Of a stretch of 47,759 bases of DNA, positions 8,207 through 15,959 are shown in pieces. The translations under genes and the position numbers were made by a program. Positions within the stretch are counted from its first letter, which is position 1. Each line of letters opens with the position of its first letter. The stretch lies in the NCBI GenBank assembly GCA_049614485.1, contig JBMZDR010000017.1, forward strand, positions 1 through 47,759. Direction: 5' to 3'. The notes under the pieces were generated by a model that saw only the letters and a program-made list of their open reading frames with translations, searched no databases and was not told the origin of the DNA. The stretch is from GCA-2733415 sp049614485 (GTDB taxonomy: Bacteria; Bacteroidota; Bacteroidia; Flavobacteriales; Flavobacteriaceae).

Positions 8207-9709
8207 ATGAGTAACGTTAGAGTTCGTTTTGCACCAAGTCCTACAGGACCTTTACATATAGGTGGTGTTCGTACCGCATTATTTAATTATTTATTTGCAA
8301 AAAAACACGGTGGTACTTTTGTATTGCGTATTGAAGATACCGATCAGAACAGATTTGTAGATGGCGCTGAACAGTATATAAAAGATGCTATGAATTGGTG
8401 TGGATTCCCTTATGAAGAAGGCCCAGGAAAAGAAGGAAAATTCGGACCATATAAACAAAGTGAACGCAAGCACCTATATAAAGAGTATTGTGATACTTTA
8501 ATAGAAAGTGGTAACGCTTACTACGCATTCGATTCAGCAGAAAGTTTAGATGCGCAACGTGCTGCTCATGAAGCTGAAAAGAAAACCTTTATTTACAACT
8601 GGCACAACCGTATGAGTTTAGATAACTCATTAGTATTATCAGCAGAAGATGTAAAAAACCGCTTAGCTTCAGGCGAAAAATATGTAGTTCGTTTTAAATC
8701 ACCTCAAGATGAAACTCTAGTTTTAGAAGATGAAATTAGAGGAGAAATTAAAATAGATACGAATGTTTTAGATGATAAAATATTATTTAAAAGTGATGGT
8801 ATGCCAACTTACCATTTAGCAAATATTGTTGATGATCATTTAATGGAAATTACGCATGTAATTCGTGGAGAAGAGTGGTTACCATCAATGGCATTACATG
8901 TGTTATTATACAGAGCCTTTGGTTGGGATGCTCCAAAATTTGCGCATTTACCATTGATATTAAAACCAACAGGTAAAGGAAAATTAAGCAAACGTGATGG
9001 TGATAAAGGTGGTTTTCCTGTATTTCCGTTAGAATGGAAAACTCAAGATAGTATTTCAAGAGGATTTAAAGAAGATGGGTATTTACCAGAAGCTGTAGTT
9101 AATTTCTTAGCCTTTTTAGGATGGAATCCTGGTACAGAACAAGAATTATTTACATTAGAAGAGTTGGTGCAAAGTTTCGATTTAAAGCGTGTAAATAAAG
9201 CAGGAGCAAAATTTGACCCTGAAAAAGCAAAATGGTTTAACCAACAGTATTTTGTAAAACAAGATGACACTGTAATAGCTAAGGAATTTATAAATTATAA
9301 ACCAGAATTGGTATCAGATATTCATAATGAAGCATACATTACTAAAGTAGTATCTTTAGTAAAAGAACGTGCTGTATTTGTTAATGATTTATGGGCATTG
9401 AGTGATTTCTTTTTTGAAGCACCAACAACTTATGATGCTAAAGCTTTAAAGAAAGCTATAAAAGAAGATACACCAGAATTAATTAATGAATTGATTAATA
9501 AATTAGAATCTATAGAAGATTTTTCATCAGAGAACTTACAAACACTAGTAAAAGGATGGATTACCGCTAAAGAAATTGGTTTCGGAAAAGTAATGCAACC
9601 TTTGCGTTTAAGTTTAGTGGGCGCAATGAAAGGTCCAGATGTATTTGATATCATGTCTTTATTAGGAAAAGACAATACAATTGAAAGACTAAAAGCTATT
9701 ATAAAATAA
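8207..9709 (+). CDS. gltX: Glutamate--tRNA ligase
   Basis: The product is a 500-residue class I aminoacyl-tRNA synthetase that charges tRNA-Glu in the cytoplasm. The HIGH-type motif appears as PSPTGPLHIGG at residues 10-20, and the KMSKS-type loop as KGKLSKRDGD. The Rossmann fold (RTALFNYLFAKKHGGTFVLRIEDTD) and the discriminating region HVIRGEEWLPS are intact. The C-terminal helical anticodon-binding domain is present and the length is normal. A good -7 box lies upstream and a strong bidirectional terminator follows 21 bases after the stop, so the gene is probably monocistronic. glnS is also present in the window, so Gln-tRNA need not rely on misacylation by this enzyme. Confidence 0.98.
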   Translation: MSNVRVRFAPSPTGPLHIGGVRTALFNYLFAKKHGGTFVLRIEDTDQNRFVDGAEQYIKDAMNWCGFPYEEGPGKEGKFGPYKQSERKHLYKEYCDTLIESGNAYYAFDSAESLDAQRAAHEAEKKTFIYNWHNRMSLDNSLVLSAEDVKNRLASGEKYVVRFKSPQDETLVLEDEIRGEIKIDTNVLDDKILFKSDGMPTYHLANIVDDHLMEITHVIRGEEWLPSMALHVLLYRAFGWDAPKFAHLPLILKPTGKGKLSKRDGDKGGFPVFPLEWKTQDSISRGFKEDGYLPEAVVNFLAFLGWNPGTEQELFTLEELVQSFDLKRVNKAGAKFDPEKAKWFNQQYFVKQDDTVIAKEFINYKPELVSDIHNEAYITKVVSLVKERAVFVNDLWALSDFFFEAPTTYDAKALKKAIKEDTPELINELINKLESIEDFSSENLQTLVKGWITAKEIGFGKVMQPLRLSLVGAMKGPDVFDIMSLLGKDNTIERLKAIIK

Positions 9710-9730
9710 AACCTACAATTGTTATATACA

Positions 9731-9768
9731 AAAAGAGCCACTTCAATGAAGTGGCTCTTTTTATTTTT
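9731..9768. terminator. Bidirectional intrinsic terminator between gltX and the PorT-like gene
   Basis: A 14-bp perfect stem (AAAAGAGCCACTTC, loop AAT, complement) is flanked by A-run and T-run. It can end both gltX (+) and the convergent gene at 9784 (-). Confidence 0.9.
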
Positions 9769-9783
9769 TATATAATAATGTTA

Positions 9784-10476
9784 TTAGAAATATAATAACA
9801 CTCCAAATTGATACATACTTACATGACCTTTAAATTTTTCACTATTTCCTTCAAGTTTATTCAAGTTGTTTAAATAGTTATTAAAACCATATTGGTAGTG
9901 TCCAAAAACTCTTAATCGAGATAATCCCATAGATAAACCAACTAGTCCGTTTATATTTATAGGCGTAACATCAGTTAATTCTTTAGCAGTAATAAAAGCA
10001 TCTTCAATAATATAGTTTTCCTGATCTGTATTAGCTAATTTCATTTTACTGTTAATCATTAATACCGGTCCTAATTCTGCAGTTAATTTAAATTTAGAAT
10101 CCAAGCGTTTGTTACCACCAAAAATTTTATACCCAAACAATAAATGAACTTGTGCATTTAAAATGCTATACTCAATTTCTTTAATTTGAGTAACAAGTGG
10201 TAATTCTCTAGCTTGAACTTTTAATTTATTATTAGAAATATTAATTCCAAATTGAATATCCCAGTTATCATAAAAATCACCTCTAGTTGCCAAACCACCA
10301 ATAAAGCCAGATTCGGCAATTGTGTTAAAATTATCTGTTTTTATATCAAATAAAGTAGCACCAACTTTTAAGCCAAACATATTGTGTTTACCTTCACCAC
10401 CTCTTCCCTGAGCAGCAACAGATAAAGTGCATAAAAATGTTAGAATTAGGTACGTGTTTTTTAAAATAGTTTTCAT
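9784..10476 (-). CDS. PorT-like outer-membrane beta-barrel protein
   Basis: The 230-residue protein has a cleavable signal peptide (MKTILKNTYLILTFLCTLSVAAQ). About eight amphipathic beta strands follow, with a typical aromatic C-terminus (SMYQFGVLLYF) that fits outer-membrane insertion. The segment GLKVGATLFDIKTDNFN...SGFIGGLATRGDFYDNWDIQFGI is the pattern of the PorT/outer-membrane beta-barrel family (PF13568-like) of Bacteroidota. No partner genes of the type IX secretion system lie nearby, so I assign only the family. It is transcribed convergently with gltX and shares the terminator, and divergently from the SPFH gene across 75 bases. Confidence 0.8.
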   Translation of the reverse strand: MKTILKNTYLILTFLCTLSVAAQGRGGEGKHNMFGLKVGATLFDIKTDNFNTIAESGFIGGLATRGDFYDNWDIQFGINISNNKLKVQARELPLVTQIKEIEYSILNAQVHLLFGYKIFGGNKRLDSKFKLTAELGPVLMINSKMKLANTDQENYIIEDAFITAKELTDVTPININGLVGLSMGLSRLRVFGHYQYGFNNYLNNLNKLEGNSEKFKGHVSMYQFGVLLYF

Positions 10477-10551
10477 AATTTGTAACTTTAAGCTACAAAT
10501 TTATACTAATTTTATATCTAAACTAATTAATCAATTAATATCTAAATTATT

Positions 10552-11487
10552 ATGTCAATTTTAATGTTACCTTTTTTATTTATTGGACTTTTTATTTTAT
10601 TAGCCTCATTTTTTACGGTTAAACAGCAGAGTGCAGCTATAATTGAACGCTTTGGAAAATTCCATAGCATCCGCCAATCTGGTTTACACTTAAAAATTCC
10701 TTTAGTAGATAGAATTCCAGGCCGCTTAAGTTTAAAAATTCAACAGTTAGATGTTTTGATTGAAACAAAAACTAAGGATGATGTTTTTGTAAAATTAAAA
10801 GTATCAGTGCAATATAAAGTTATTAAAGATAAAGTATTTGATGCGTTTTATAAATTAGATTATCCGCATGATCAAATAACGTCTTATGTATTTGATGTGG
10901 TAAGAGCTGAAGTTCCTAAAATGAAATTAGATGATGTGTTTTTGAAAAAAGATGATATTGCTATTGCAGTAAAATCTGAATTAAATGATGCGATGTTGGA
11001 TTATGGATATGATATTATTAAAACCTTAGTTACAGATATTGATCCAGATGCACAAGTAAAAGAAGCTATGAACCGTATTAATGCTGCAGATAGAGAAAAA
11101 ACTGCAGCTCAATATGAAGGAGATGCACAACGTATTTTAATTGTTGAAAAAGCAAAAGCTGAAGCAGAAAGCAAGCGTTTACAAGGTCAAGGTATTGCAG
11201 ATCAACGTCGTGAAATTGCACGTGGTTTAGAAGAGTCTGTAGATGTGTTAAATAGAGTAGGAATTAATAGTCAAGAAGCATCTGCTTTAATTGTTGTGAC
11301 ACAACATTATGATACATTACAATCTATTGGAAGTGAAACGAATAGTAACTTAATTTTATTACCAAATTCACCACAAGCAGGAAGTAACATGTTAAATGAT
11401 ATGGTAGCTAGTTTCACAGCTAGTAATGAAATTGGAGAAGCCATGAAAGAAGCCAAATTGAATAAAAAAAATAAAAAGGAAGACTAA
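10552..11487 (+). CDS. SPFH/Band 7 domain protein (stomatin/QmcA-like)
   Basis: This 311-residue membrane-anchored protein begins with one hydrophobic segment (MLPFLFIGLFILLASFFTV) followed by QQSAAIIERFGKFHSIRQSGLHLKIPLVDRI, the classic start of an SPFH domain (residues 25-190). A long Ala/Glu/Lys-rich helix follows (AADREKTAAQYEGDAQRILIVEKAKAEAESKRLQGQGIADQR), typical of stomatin/QmcA oligomers. The C-terminal tail is short and polar. Such proteins form large membrane-microdomain rings and often associate with membrane proteases. No NfeD-type partner is adjacent. A strong terminator follows directly. Confidence 0.92.
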   Translation: MSILMLPFLFIGLFILLASFFTVKQQSAAIIERFGKFHSIRQSGLHLKIPLVDRIPGRLSLKIQQLDVLIETKTKDDVFVKLKVSVQYKVIKDKVFDAFYKLDYPHDQITSYVFDVVRAEVPKMKLDDVFLKKDDIAIAVKSELNDAMLDYGYDIIKTLVTDIDPDAQVKEAMNRINAADREKTAAQYEGDAQRILIVEKAKAEAESKRLQGQGIADQRREIARGLEESVDVLNRVGINSQEASALIVVTQHYDTLQSIGSETNSNLILLPNSPQAGSNMLNDMVASFTASNEIGEAMKEAKLNKKNKKED

Positions 11488-11512
11488 AAATCATCTGTTT
11501 TTAATAGAGTTT

Positions 11513-11543
11513 AAATCCGATTCATATGAATCGGATTTTTTTT
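11513..11543 (+). terminator. Intrinsic terminator after the SPFH gene
   Basis: A 26-bp palindrome (arms AAATCCGATTC/GAATCGGATTT around ATAT) lies 25 bases after the stop and is followed by a T-run. Confidence 0.85.
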
Positions 11544-11620
11544 GAAATAATAATAACAATTACTTCATATAATTGCACAGATTAGTATGCTATTTTTCGA
11601 TATATTAAGGGGTTTATTTG

Positions 11621-11628
11621 TATTTTTG
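11621..11628 (+). promoter_or_regulatory. -7 box four bases upstream of the LysE-family start codon
   Basis: TATTTTTG fits TAnnTTTG. Only four bases separate it from the ATG at 11633, so the transcript would start at or near the start codon (a candidate leaderless mRNA). No good TTG -33 element is visible. Confidence 0.4.
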
Positions 11629-11632
11629 AACT

Positions 11633-12313
11633 ATGTTTAATGACATAGCATCGGCAATACCAATTGGAGTAATTTTAGCACTAACTATAGGCCCAGTTTT
11701 TTTTGTGCTTTTAGAAACAAGTGTTACTAAAGGATTTCGTTCAGCACTTATGTTTGATTTTGGTGTAATACTTGCAGATATCATTTTTATACTTATTGCT
11801 TTTTTTAGCACCTCTTCTATTTTAGATAAGGTAAAAGATGATCCTAATTTATTAGTATTTGGTGGGGTTTTATTGTTTTTTTATGGATTGATTTCTTTTG
11901 TTAAAACCTCAAAATCTTACCGAAAAATTATAAGGGAACATCATAGTGTGGTGATTAAAAAAAATTACTTAGAGCTTTTCTTTAAAGGATTTTTACTCAA
12001 CTTTATTAATATTGGTGTGCTTGGTGGATGGATTGCTGCTATTATTTTAGCCAAGTCTATTACAACATCAAATGAAGGAGTAATATTGTTTATTAGTACA
12101 GTATTGATATCATATATTACAGTTGATGTTCTGAAAATATTTTTAGCAAAAAAACTAAAACACAAATTGACCCCAAGGGTAGTGTTTAAAATGAAAAAAA
12201 TAATAAGTTTAATTATTTTATTTATTGGTTTGGTACTTATTATACAACGTTTATTTCCAAGTAAACTTGAAAAAATTCAAGACAAAATAGAACATATTGC
12301 AATTCCTGACTAA
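11633..12313 (+). CDS. LysE-family translocator (amino-acid exporter type)
   Basis: The 226-residue integral membrane protein has about six hydrophobic segments. The N-terminal signature IPIGVILALTIGPVFFVLLETSVTKGFRSALMFDFGVILADI matches the LysE/RhtB exporter superfamily, including the conserved GP in helix 1 and the G..(A/S)L...G...D motif. The C-terminal tail after the last helix is short and charged. The transported substrate cannot be inferred. The start is fixed by the family N-terminus, even though it sits only four bases behind a -7 box. This is the last gene before the minus-strand accessory array. Confidence 0.85.
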   Translation: MFNDIASAIPIGVILALTIGPVFFVLLETSVTKGFRSALMFDFGVILADIIFILIAFFSTSSILDKVKDDPNLLVFGGVLLFFYGLISFVKTSKSYRKIIREHHSVVIKKNYLELFFKGFLLNFINIGVLGGWIAAIILAKSITTSNEGVILFISTVLISYITVDVLKIFLAKKLKHKLTPRVVFKMKKIISLIILFIGLVLIIQRLFPSKLEKIQDKIEHIAIPD

Positions 12314-12449
12314 AAGTATAAGCTTATTTAAAGTTTTCATATTATAAGAAAATACTGGGTTTCCTATCAATAAAATTTCAAATCTAAACTGAACTCCTAA
12401 CAAAAAGGAGGTATTACATTTAAGGTATATGCTACATTTTTTTCAATAT
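12314..12449. other. Left boundary of the accessory array, no gene seen
   Basis: This short AT-rich stretch lies between the LysE-family gene and the first repeat half-site of the cassette-like array. I see no coding frame and no convincing terminator. Confidence 0.4.
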
Positions 12450-12477
12450 GAGTATATTATTTTTATGCGTTGTTGGC
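12450..12477 (-). repeat. Array repeat, terminal half (left boundary)
   Basis: Read on the minus strand this begins GCCAACAACGCATAAAAATAAT, just after the stop of the lipoprotein gene. It resembles the 5' terminus of the full repeats at 19056 and 22081 (YAACACCRTGTATAAT). The other half is not recognisable here. Confidence 0.45.
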
Positions 12478-12488
12478 AATAGTTGATT

Positions 12489-13619
12489 TTAATAATAGTT
12501 TACTTTAAAAGAACTAACTTGTTTTGATATTGGAATAAGTATTCCATTGCCTTGAAAATAAGTTTTAGGAGCTTGATTACTCTCCTTAATGAAAGGACCT
12601 ACCCCTGAAACAAAAATAGAATCATTTTTGATATCAAATTTATATTTTTGATACCCTAATGAGTCTTGATAATAGCCAATATTGTCTTCTATTTTTATTT
12701 CTGTTAAAAGAAAATTTGTTTGATAACTTGGTGCAGCTTTTGTTGTACTATAGTAAATATAAACACTGTTTTTTGTACATGGTTTAATTAATATTTCTCC
12801 ACAGTTTTCTATTTCGATATCTTTACCAAATTTGTATGTGCCTACTATCTTTTGATGTTTTAATTGGCCATGATCATTCGTGTATTTTGAGACTATAGAT
12901 TCAGGAGTTTTAACTAAATTTAAGTAACCTTTACTATTGACCTTTACTAACTTTGTCATAGTTATATCATAAATTTGACTCTCATCACTATCGTATAAAT
13001 CAGTTTGAGAATTGTCTGTGATTTTTATATAACCAGGATAAAATTTATAACCAACTTGATTTCCTTCTATTGCATCATCACCCAGATGAATTTCATCAAT
13101 TTTTTGTCCGTTTTTATTGTATGTTAATAATGTATAATCATCAGAAGACATATCAGAACCACGGCATATAAATGTGTAAAAATTTTCAGATAAATTTACG
13201 TGCGAAATTAATGAGTTTTTAACCTCCCAAAGGTCTCCTTCATTTGTGTTATTAGCTATCTGTAATTTTTTTTCTTGTTTTTTATTTAGGTCATTACCAT
13301 CATAATGTTTTGGACTGAGTTGCAGTAATGAATCTACAAATTGTTGTGTTTTATGTTGAGAGTATTTAGGGTTACCAAAATGAATTGATTTAATTTCTAG
13401 TGTATCAGAACCATAGCTATTTAATACTTCCCACATTAGCACATCTTTATTAAGTTCAAGATCTAAATCAGTTGAGTCTATTTTTGATTTATCAAGTAAA
13501 GAATTATCTTTTGTTTCTACTTTTATAGAATCAATGGGGTTATCTTTTTTATGCTGAGTACAAGCATAACTCAATAGAATAATTGGAATAATGATTTTAG
13601 CAGTGTTAAAAAATTTCAT
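12489..13619 (-). CDS. Lipoprotein of unknown function
   Basis: The 376-residue protein has a lipoprotein signal peptide (MKFFNTAKIIIPIILLSYAC, lipobox LSYAC, Cys20), so it should be lipid-anchored in the envelope. The mature part is rich in Lys, Asp, Ser and Tyr and has mostly short beta-prone segments (VNLSENFYTFICRGSDMSSDDYTLLTYNKNGQKI). I recognise no catalytic motif and no family. It is the leftmost gene of the minus-strand array, bounded by a repeat half-site downstream and a compact repeat upstream. Predicted function is open; the ORF itself is convincing from its length and signal peptide. Confidence 0.75.
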   Translation of the reverse strand: MKFFNTAKIIIPIILLSYACTQHKKDNPIDSIKVETKDNSLLDKSKIDSTDLDLELNKDVLMWEVLNSYGSDTLEIKSIHFGNPKYSQHKTQQFVDSLLQLSPKHYDGNDLNKKQEKKLQIANNTNEGDLWEVKNSLISHVNLSENFYTFICRGSDMSSDDYTLLTYNKNGQKIDEIHLGDDAIEGNQVGYKFYPGYIKITDNSQTDLYDSDESQIYDITMTKLVKVNSKGYLNLVKTPESIVSKYTNDHGQLKHQKIVGTYKFGKDIEIENCGEILIKPCTKNSVYIYYSTTKAAPSYQTNFLLTEIKIEDNIGYYQDSLGYQKYKFDIKNDSIFVSGVGPFIKESNQAPKTYFQGNGILIPISKQVSSFKVNYY

Positions 13620-13639
13620 GTGGTTATTCGTTTAAATTG

Positions 13640-13708
13640 TAGCCAACTTTCGTATTTAATTAGTGAGTTTTTCACTGTAAGCTATTAACATTTTAAATAT
13701 TGTTGTAC
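13640..13708 (-). repeat. Array repeat, compact attC-like form
   Basis: On the plus strand this runs from AGCCAAC to GTTGTAC, so the ends carry complementary CAAC/GTTG. Inside is a perfect hairpin, AGTGA(GTTTT)TCACT. At about 69 bp it is the shortest complete-looking member of the family. Confidence 0.5.
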
Positions 13709-13715
13709 CTGGTTT

Positions 13716-14156
13716 TTACGCATTAATTGTCAAATAATTTCTTAGACTATCTTTAATGAAATAATTCCACCCTCCAACGCAACTTTCTCTTTTGAATTCA
13801 GGAATATTTTCTGGAAAATCTTCTAAAACTTCAGCTGTTAATATGAGCCTGACTTTACCATTTTCTTCTTTCAGTTCAAATGTTACAAATGAATTTCCTG
13901 AATATTCTAAATATTTCCATTGGTATTTAATTTTATGATAAGGGCTTACGTCTACTATTTTCCATAAATGTGTAAATTTTCTATTTTCTACTTCAACTGT
14001 GAATTCTGTTTCAAACCCTTCCTCTGCTTTAAACGATTTAATTTGTTCAAAAAACCATTTGTTCATTTCATTTGGGTCTGTAATAGAATTCCATACATTT
14101 TCTAATGAAGTATCATACAATTCTTCAACAATAATTAATGGATCTGTTCTTTTCAT
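13716..14156 (-). CDS. SRPBCC (AHSA1-like) domain protein
   Basis: This 146-residue single-domain protein has the START/Bet v1-like fold of the AHSA1 family. It starts with a beta strand ending in the LYDTSLENVWNSITDPNEMNKWFFE motif (residues 12-36). The strands TEFTVEVENRKFTHLWKIVDVSPYHKIKYQWKY and FVTFELKEENGKVRLILTAEVL follow, and a long C-terminal helix (GGWNYFIKDSLRNYL) closes the pocket. Such domains bind small hydrophobic ligands. It is a stand-alone unit between two array repeats, and SRPBCC proteins are common mobile-cassette cargo. Ligand and role are unknown. Confidence 0.85.
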   Translation of the reverse strand: MKRTDPLIIVEELYDTSLENVWNSITDPNEMNKWFFEQIKSFKAEEGFETEFTVEVENRKFTHLWKIVDVSPYHKIKYQWKYLEYSGNSFVTFELKEENGKVRLILTAEVLEDFPENIPEFKRESCVGGWNYFIKDSLRNYLTINA

Positions 14157-14210
14157 CTAAATTTAAGTTCTTATCAAATATATCAATCAATTTTAAAACA
14201 ATTTAAAAGT

Positions 14211-14270
14211 AGCAAATACGCAACAATCTTTAGTTAAGCACAAATAGCAATTATTTTACACGTTGTTTTA
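14211..14270 (-). repeat. Array repeat, degenerate copy
   Basis: On the minus strand this reads ACAACGTGTAAAATAATTGC, then TGCTTAACTA, then TGTTGCG, then TTTGCT. These are shortened versions of the conserved blocks of the full repeats at 19056 and 22081. It lies just downstream of the PH-like membrane gene. Confidence 0.5.
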
Positions 14271-14278
14271 AAACGTTT

Positions 14279-14668
14279 TTAATTCCATACCACATTTAAT
14301 TTCTCCAATTCAGTATTTAATTCAGCCATAGATTTTGGATCAATAATTTGTGTGTTGATAATCAGTTCTTTGTTGTCTGTTTTTAAAATATAATCTCCAG
14401 CAAATTTTTTAATCTGTTTTATGTCTGTCAGATGTAGTTTTTTTCCAAAGGGACTATTTACTTTTATAGTTCCGTTTTTAATGGTCAAATAGTTATTTTT
14501 TCTTTGATAAAAATAAATAGACAGATATGCAATAGAAATGATAAGCCAACCATAATCAGTCCAATTCATTTTTCCTTTAGTGAAGTCAGAAATAAAGAAC
14601 CAAACAAGCCATATAATGCCAAGAATTAAATTGATGTTCAAGTGTTTTTGTTTATATCTTATTTTCAT
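14279..14668 (-). CDS. Small membrane protein with PH-like cytoplasmic domain
   Basis: The 129-residue protein has two membrane helices (LNINLILGIIWLVWFFISDF and YGWLIISIAYLSIYFY, residues 10-30 and 39-54). A beta-rich tail follows (YLTIKNGTIKVNSPFGKKLHLTDIKQIKKFAGDYILKTDNKELIINT) and ends in an amphipathic helix. This is the pattern of a bacterial PH-like domain behind a membrane anchor. I infer a membrane-associated binding or sensing role, but no specific family is certain. The gene forms its own unit between array repeats. Confidence 0.7.
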   Translation of the reverse strand: MKIRYKQKHLNINLILGIIWLVWFFISDFTKGKMNWTDYGWLIISIAYLSIYFYQRKNNYLTIKNGTIKVNSPFGKKLHLTDIKQIKKFAGDYILKTDNKELIINTQIIDPKSMAELNTELEKLNVVWN

Positions 14669-14704
14669 TTCCTAAGCTGACAATTGCTATTAATTTATTA
14701 GTAG

Positions 14705-15088
14705 TTATAATATATATTTATTAAAAATTTCTTCTAAAGTGTTTTTTGGGTCATTAGTTAAACCAGGATGAATTTTAGAGCTTTGAATAACGGTGCTTCT
14801 ACAAGATGATAACCACCTAAACCTATCGGATAATTCTAGTTGTCCTATTTTACCACCAGAAGGCTTGCCATCACAAACTAATTTCCACGCATTTAAATAA
14901 TTATTGAGTGTCTCTAACTCAATTTCACATGAAAAAACGTTTAATTTTTCAGCACTGATATGGAATTTTATATCAAGAAATTTTTTACGTTTAGAAAAAA
15001 GAATAACACCTACATTAAAGAATTCTTCTCTTTCAACTTTAGGAACAACTCTGATTATGGCATACTCAAATATATGTTTATCTTGCAT
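14705..15088 (-). CDS. DUF3037 domain protein, partner of the HipA-like kinase
   Basis: The 127-residue protein begins FEYAIIRVVPKVEREEFFNVGVILFSKRKKFLDIKF, the signature of DUF3037 proteins. The rest is helical with a short basic segment (LSDRFRWLSSCRSTVIQSSKIHPGLTNDPKNTLEEIF). Function is unknown in this family. Its start codon overlaps the end of the HipA-like kinase gene by 11 bases, so the two are co-translated. DUF3037 genes are, to my knowledge, repeatedly found next to HipA-like kinases. By position it could be a substrate, regulator or neutraliser of the kinase. Confidence 0.85.
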   Translation of the reverse strand: MQDKHIFEYAIIRVVPKVEREEFFNVGVILFSKRKKFLDIKFHISAEKLNVFSCEIELETLNNYLNAWKLVCDGKPSGGKIGQLELSDRFRWLSSCRSTVIQSSKIHPGLTNDPKNTLEEIFNKYIL

Positions 15089-15857
15089 CTTCGGCTTCTT
15101 TAACTAATAAGTCAATTTTTGAAAATCTTGAATGTAAATACTGAATATATGCTTTTCTCATTTCGGTTGCAGTCATAATTTCAGATTCTGCTATCAGCCA
15201 TTCTTCAGGTATTTTCGAAACAATTTCTATAATTTTATGTTCATTTAATAAATGTTGAATTTCATTTGAAGCGTCATTTAATTTCGTTGCACTTTGTAAA
15301 AGGACGTGGTCTTTTATAAGAGGAAAGGTTCTGGAAAGATGACTTTCCCAAGTTTCCCAGTTATGATGAAAATAAAAACTTGCACCATTGTCTATAACCC
15401 AAAGTTCGTTATTCCAATGTAATAAATTCGTGTTTTTTACAGTTCTATCAATATTACTAATAATACTATCTAATAAGACCACTTTTGAAGCTATTGTGGC
15501 ATCTATACTACTCACCAATGGGTCAAAAGTAATAGCTCCGGATAAAAAATGTAACCCAAGATTTAGACCTGTACTAAAATTTAACAAATCTTGAATTTCT
15601 TCATCTGGTTCTGTTTTACTAAATGAATCATCAAGATTCATAAAAACCAATTCAGGAACGTTTAAATTAATTGCTCTAGCCAGTTCACCACCAAGAAATT
15701 CTGCTATTAATGCTTTAACACCTTGTCCAGCACCTCTAAATTTCAAAACATATAGAAACCCATCATCAGCTTTAACTATAGCCGGAAGTGAACCACCTTC
15801 TCTCAAAGGATGTATGTATTGAATAACACTTACTGTTCGAATATCAAATTTAGTCAT
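15078..15857 (-). CDS. HipA-like serine/threonine kinase (HipA_2 type)
   Basis: The 259-residue protein keeps the kinase core of HipA but lacks the usual N-subdomain-1 and length (about 430 residues in HipA). VLKFRGAGQG places the ATP-binding lysine near residue 39, with a following glutamate in AEFLGG. SNIDRTVKNTN (residues 134-144) supplies the catalytic Asp and Mg-binding Asn, and VIDNGASF (154-161) the metal Asp. There is no HipB-type helix-turn-helix gene next to it. Instead DUF3037 follows with an 11-base overlap. It could act as a toxin, a stress kinase or a defence kinase. This assignment rests on motifs I can see; the substrate is unknown. Confidence 0.82.
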   Translation of the reverse strand: MTKFDIRTVSVIQYIHPLREGGSLPAIVKADDGFLYVLKFRGAGQGVKALIAEFLGGELARAINLNVPELVFMNLDDSFSKTEPDEEIQDLLNFSTGLNLGLHFLSGAITFDPLVSSIDATIASKVVLLDSIISNIDRTVKNTNLLHWNNELWVIDNGASFYFHHNWETWESHLSRTFPLIKDHVLLQSATKLNDASNEIQHLLNEHKIIEIVSKIPEEWLIAESEIMTATEMRKAYIQYLHSRFSKIDLLVKEAEDAR

Positions 15858-15959
15858 AAATACTAATATACTATAATTGTAAGTTTTTAAATAAAACCAG
15901 CACTAAATTATGCGGTATTAGCACATGTAATTAGTTGTTTACAGCGTCATATTACATCC

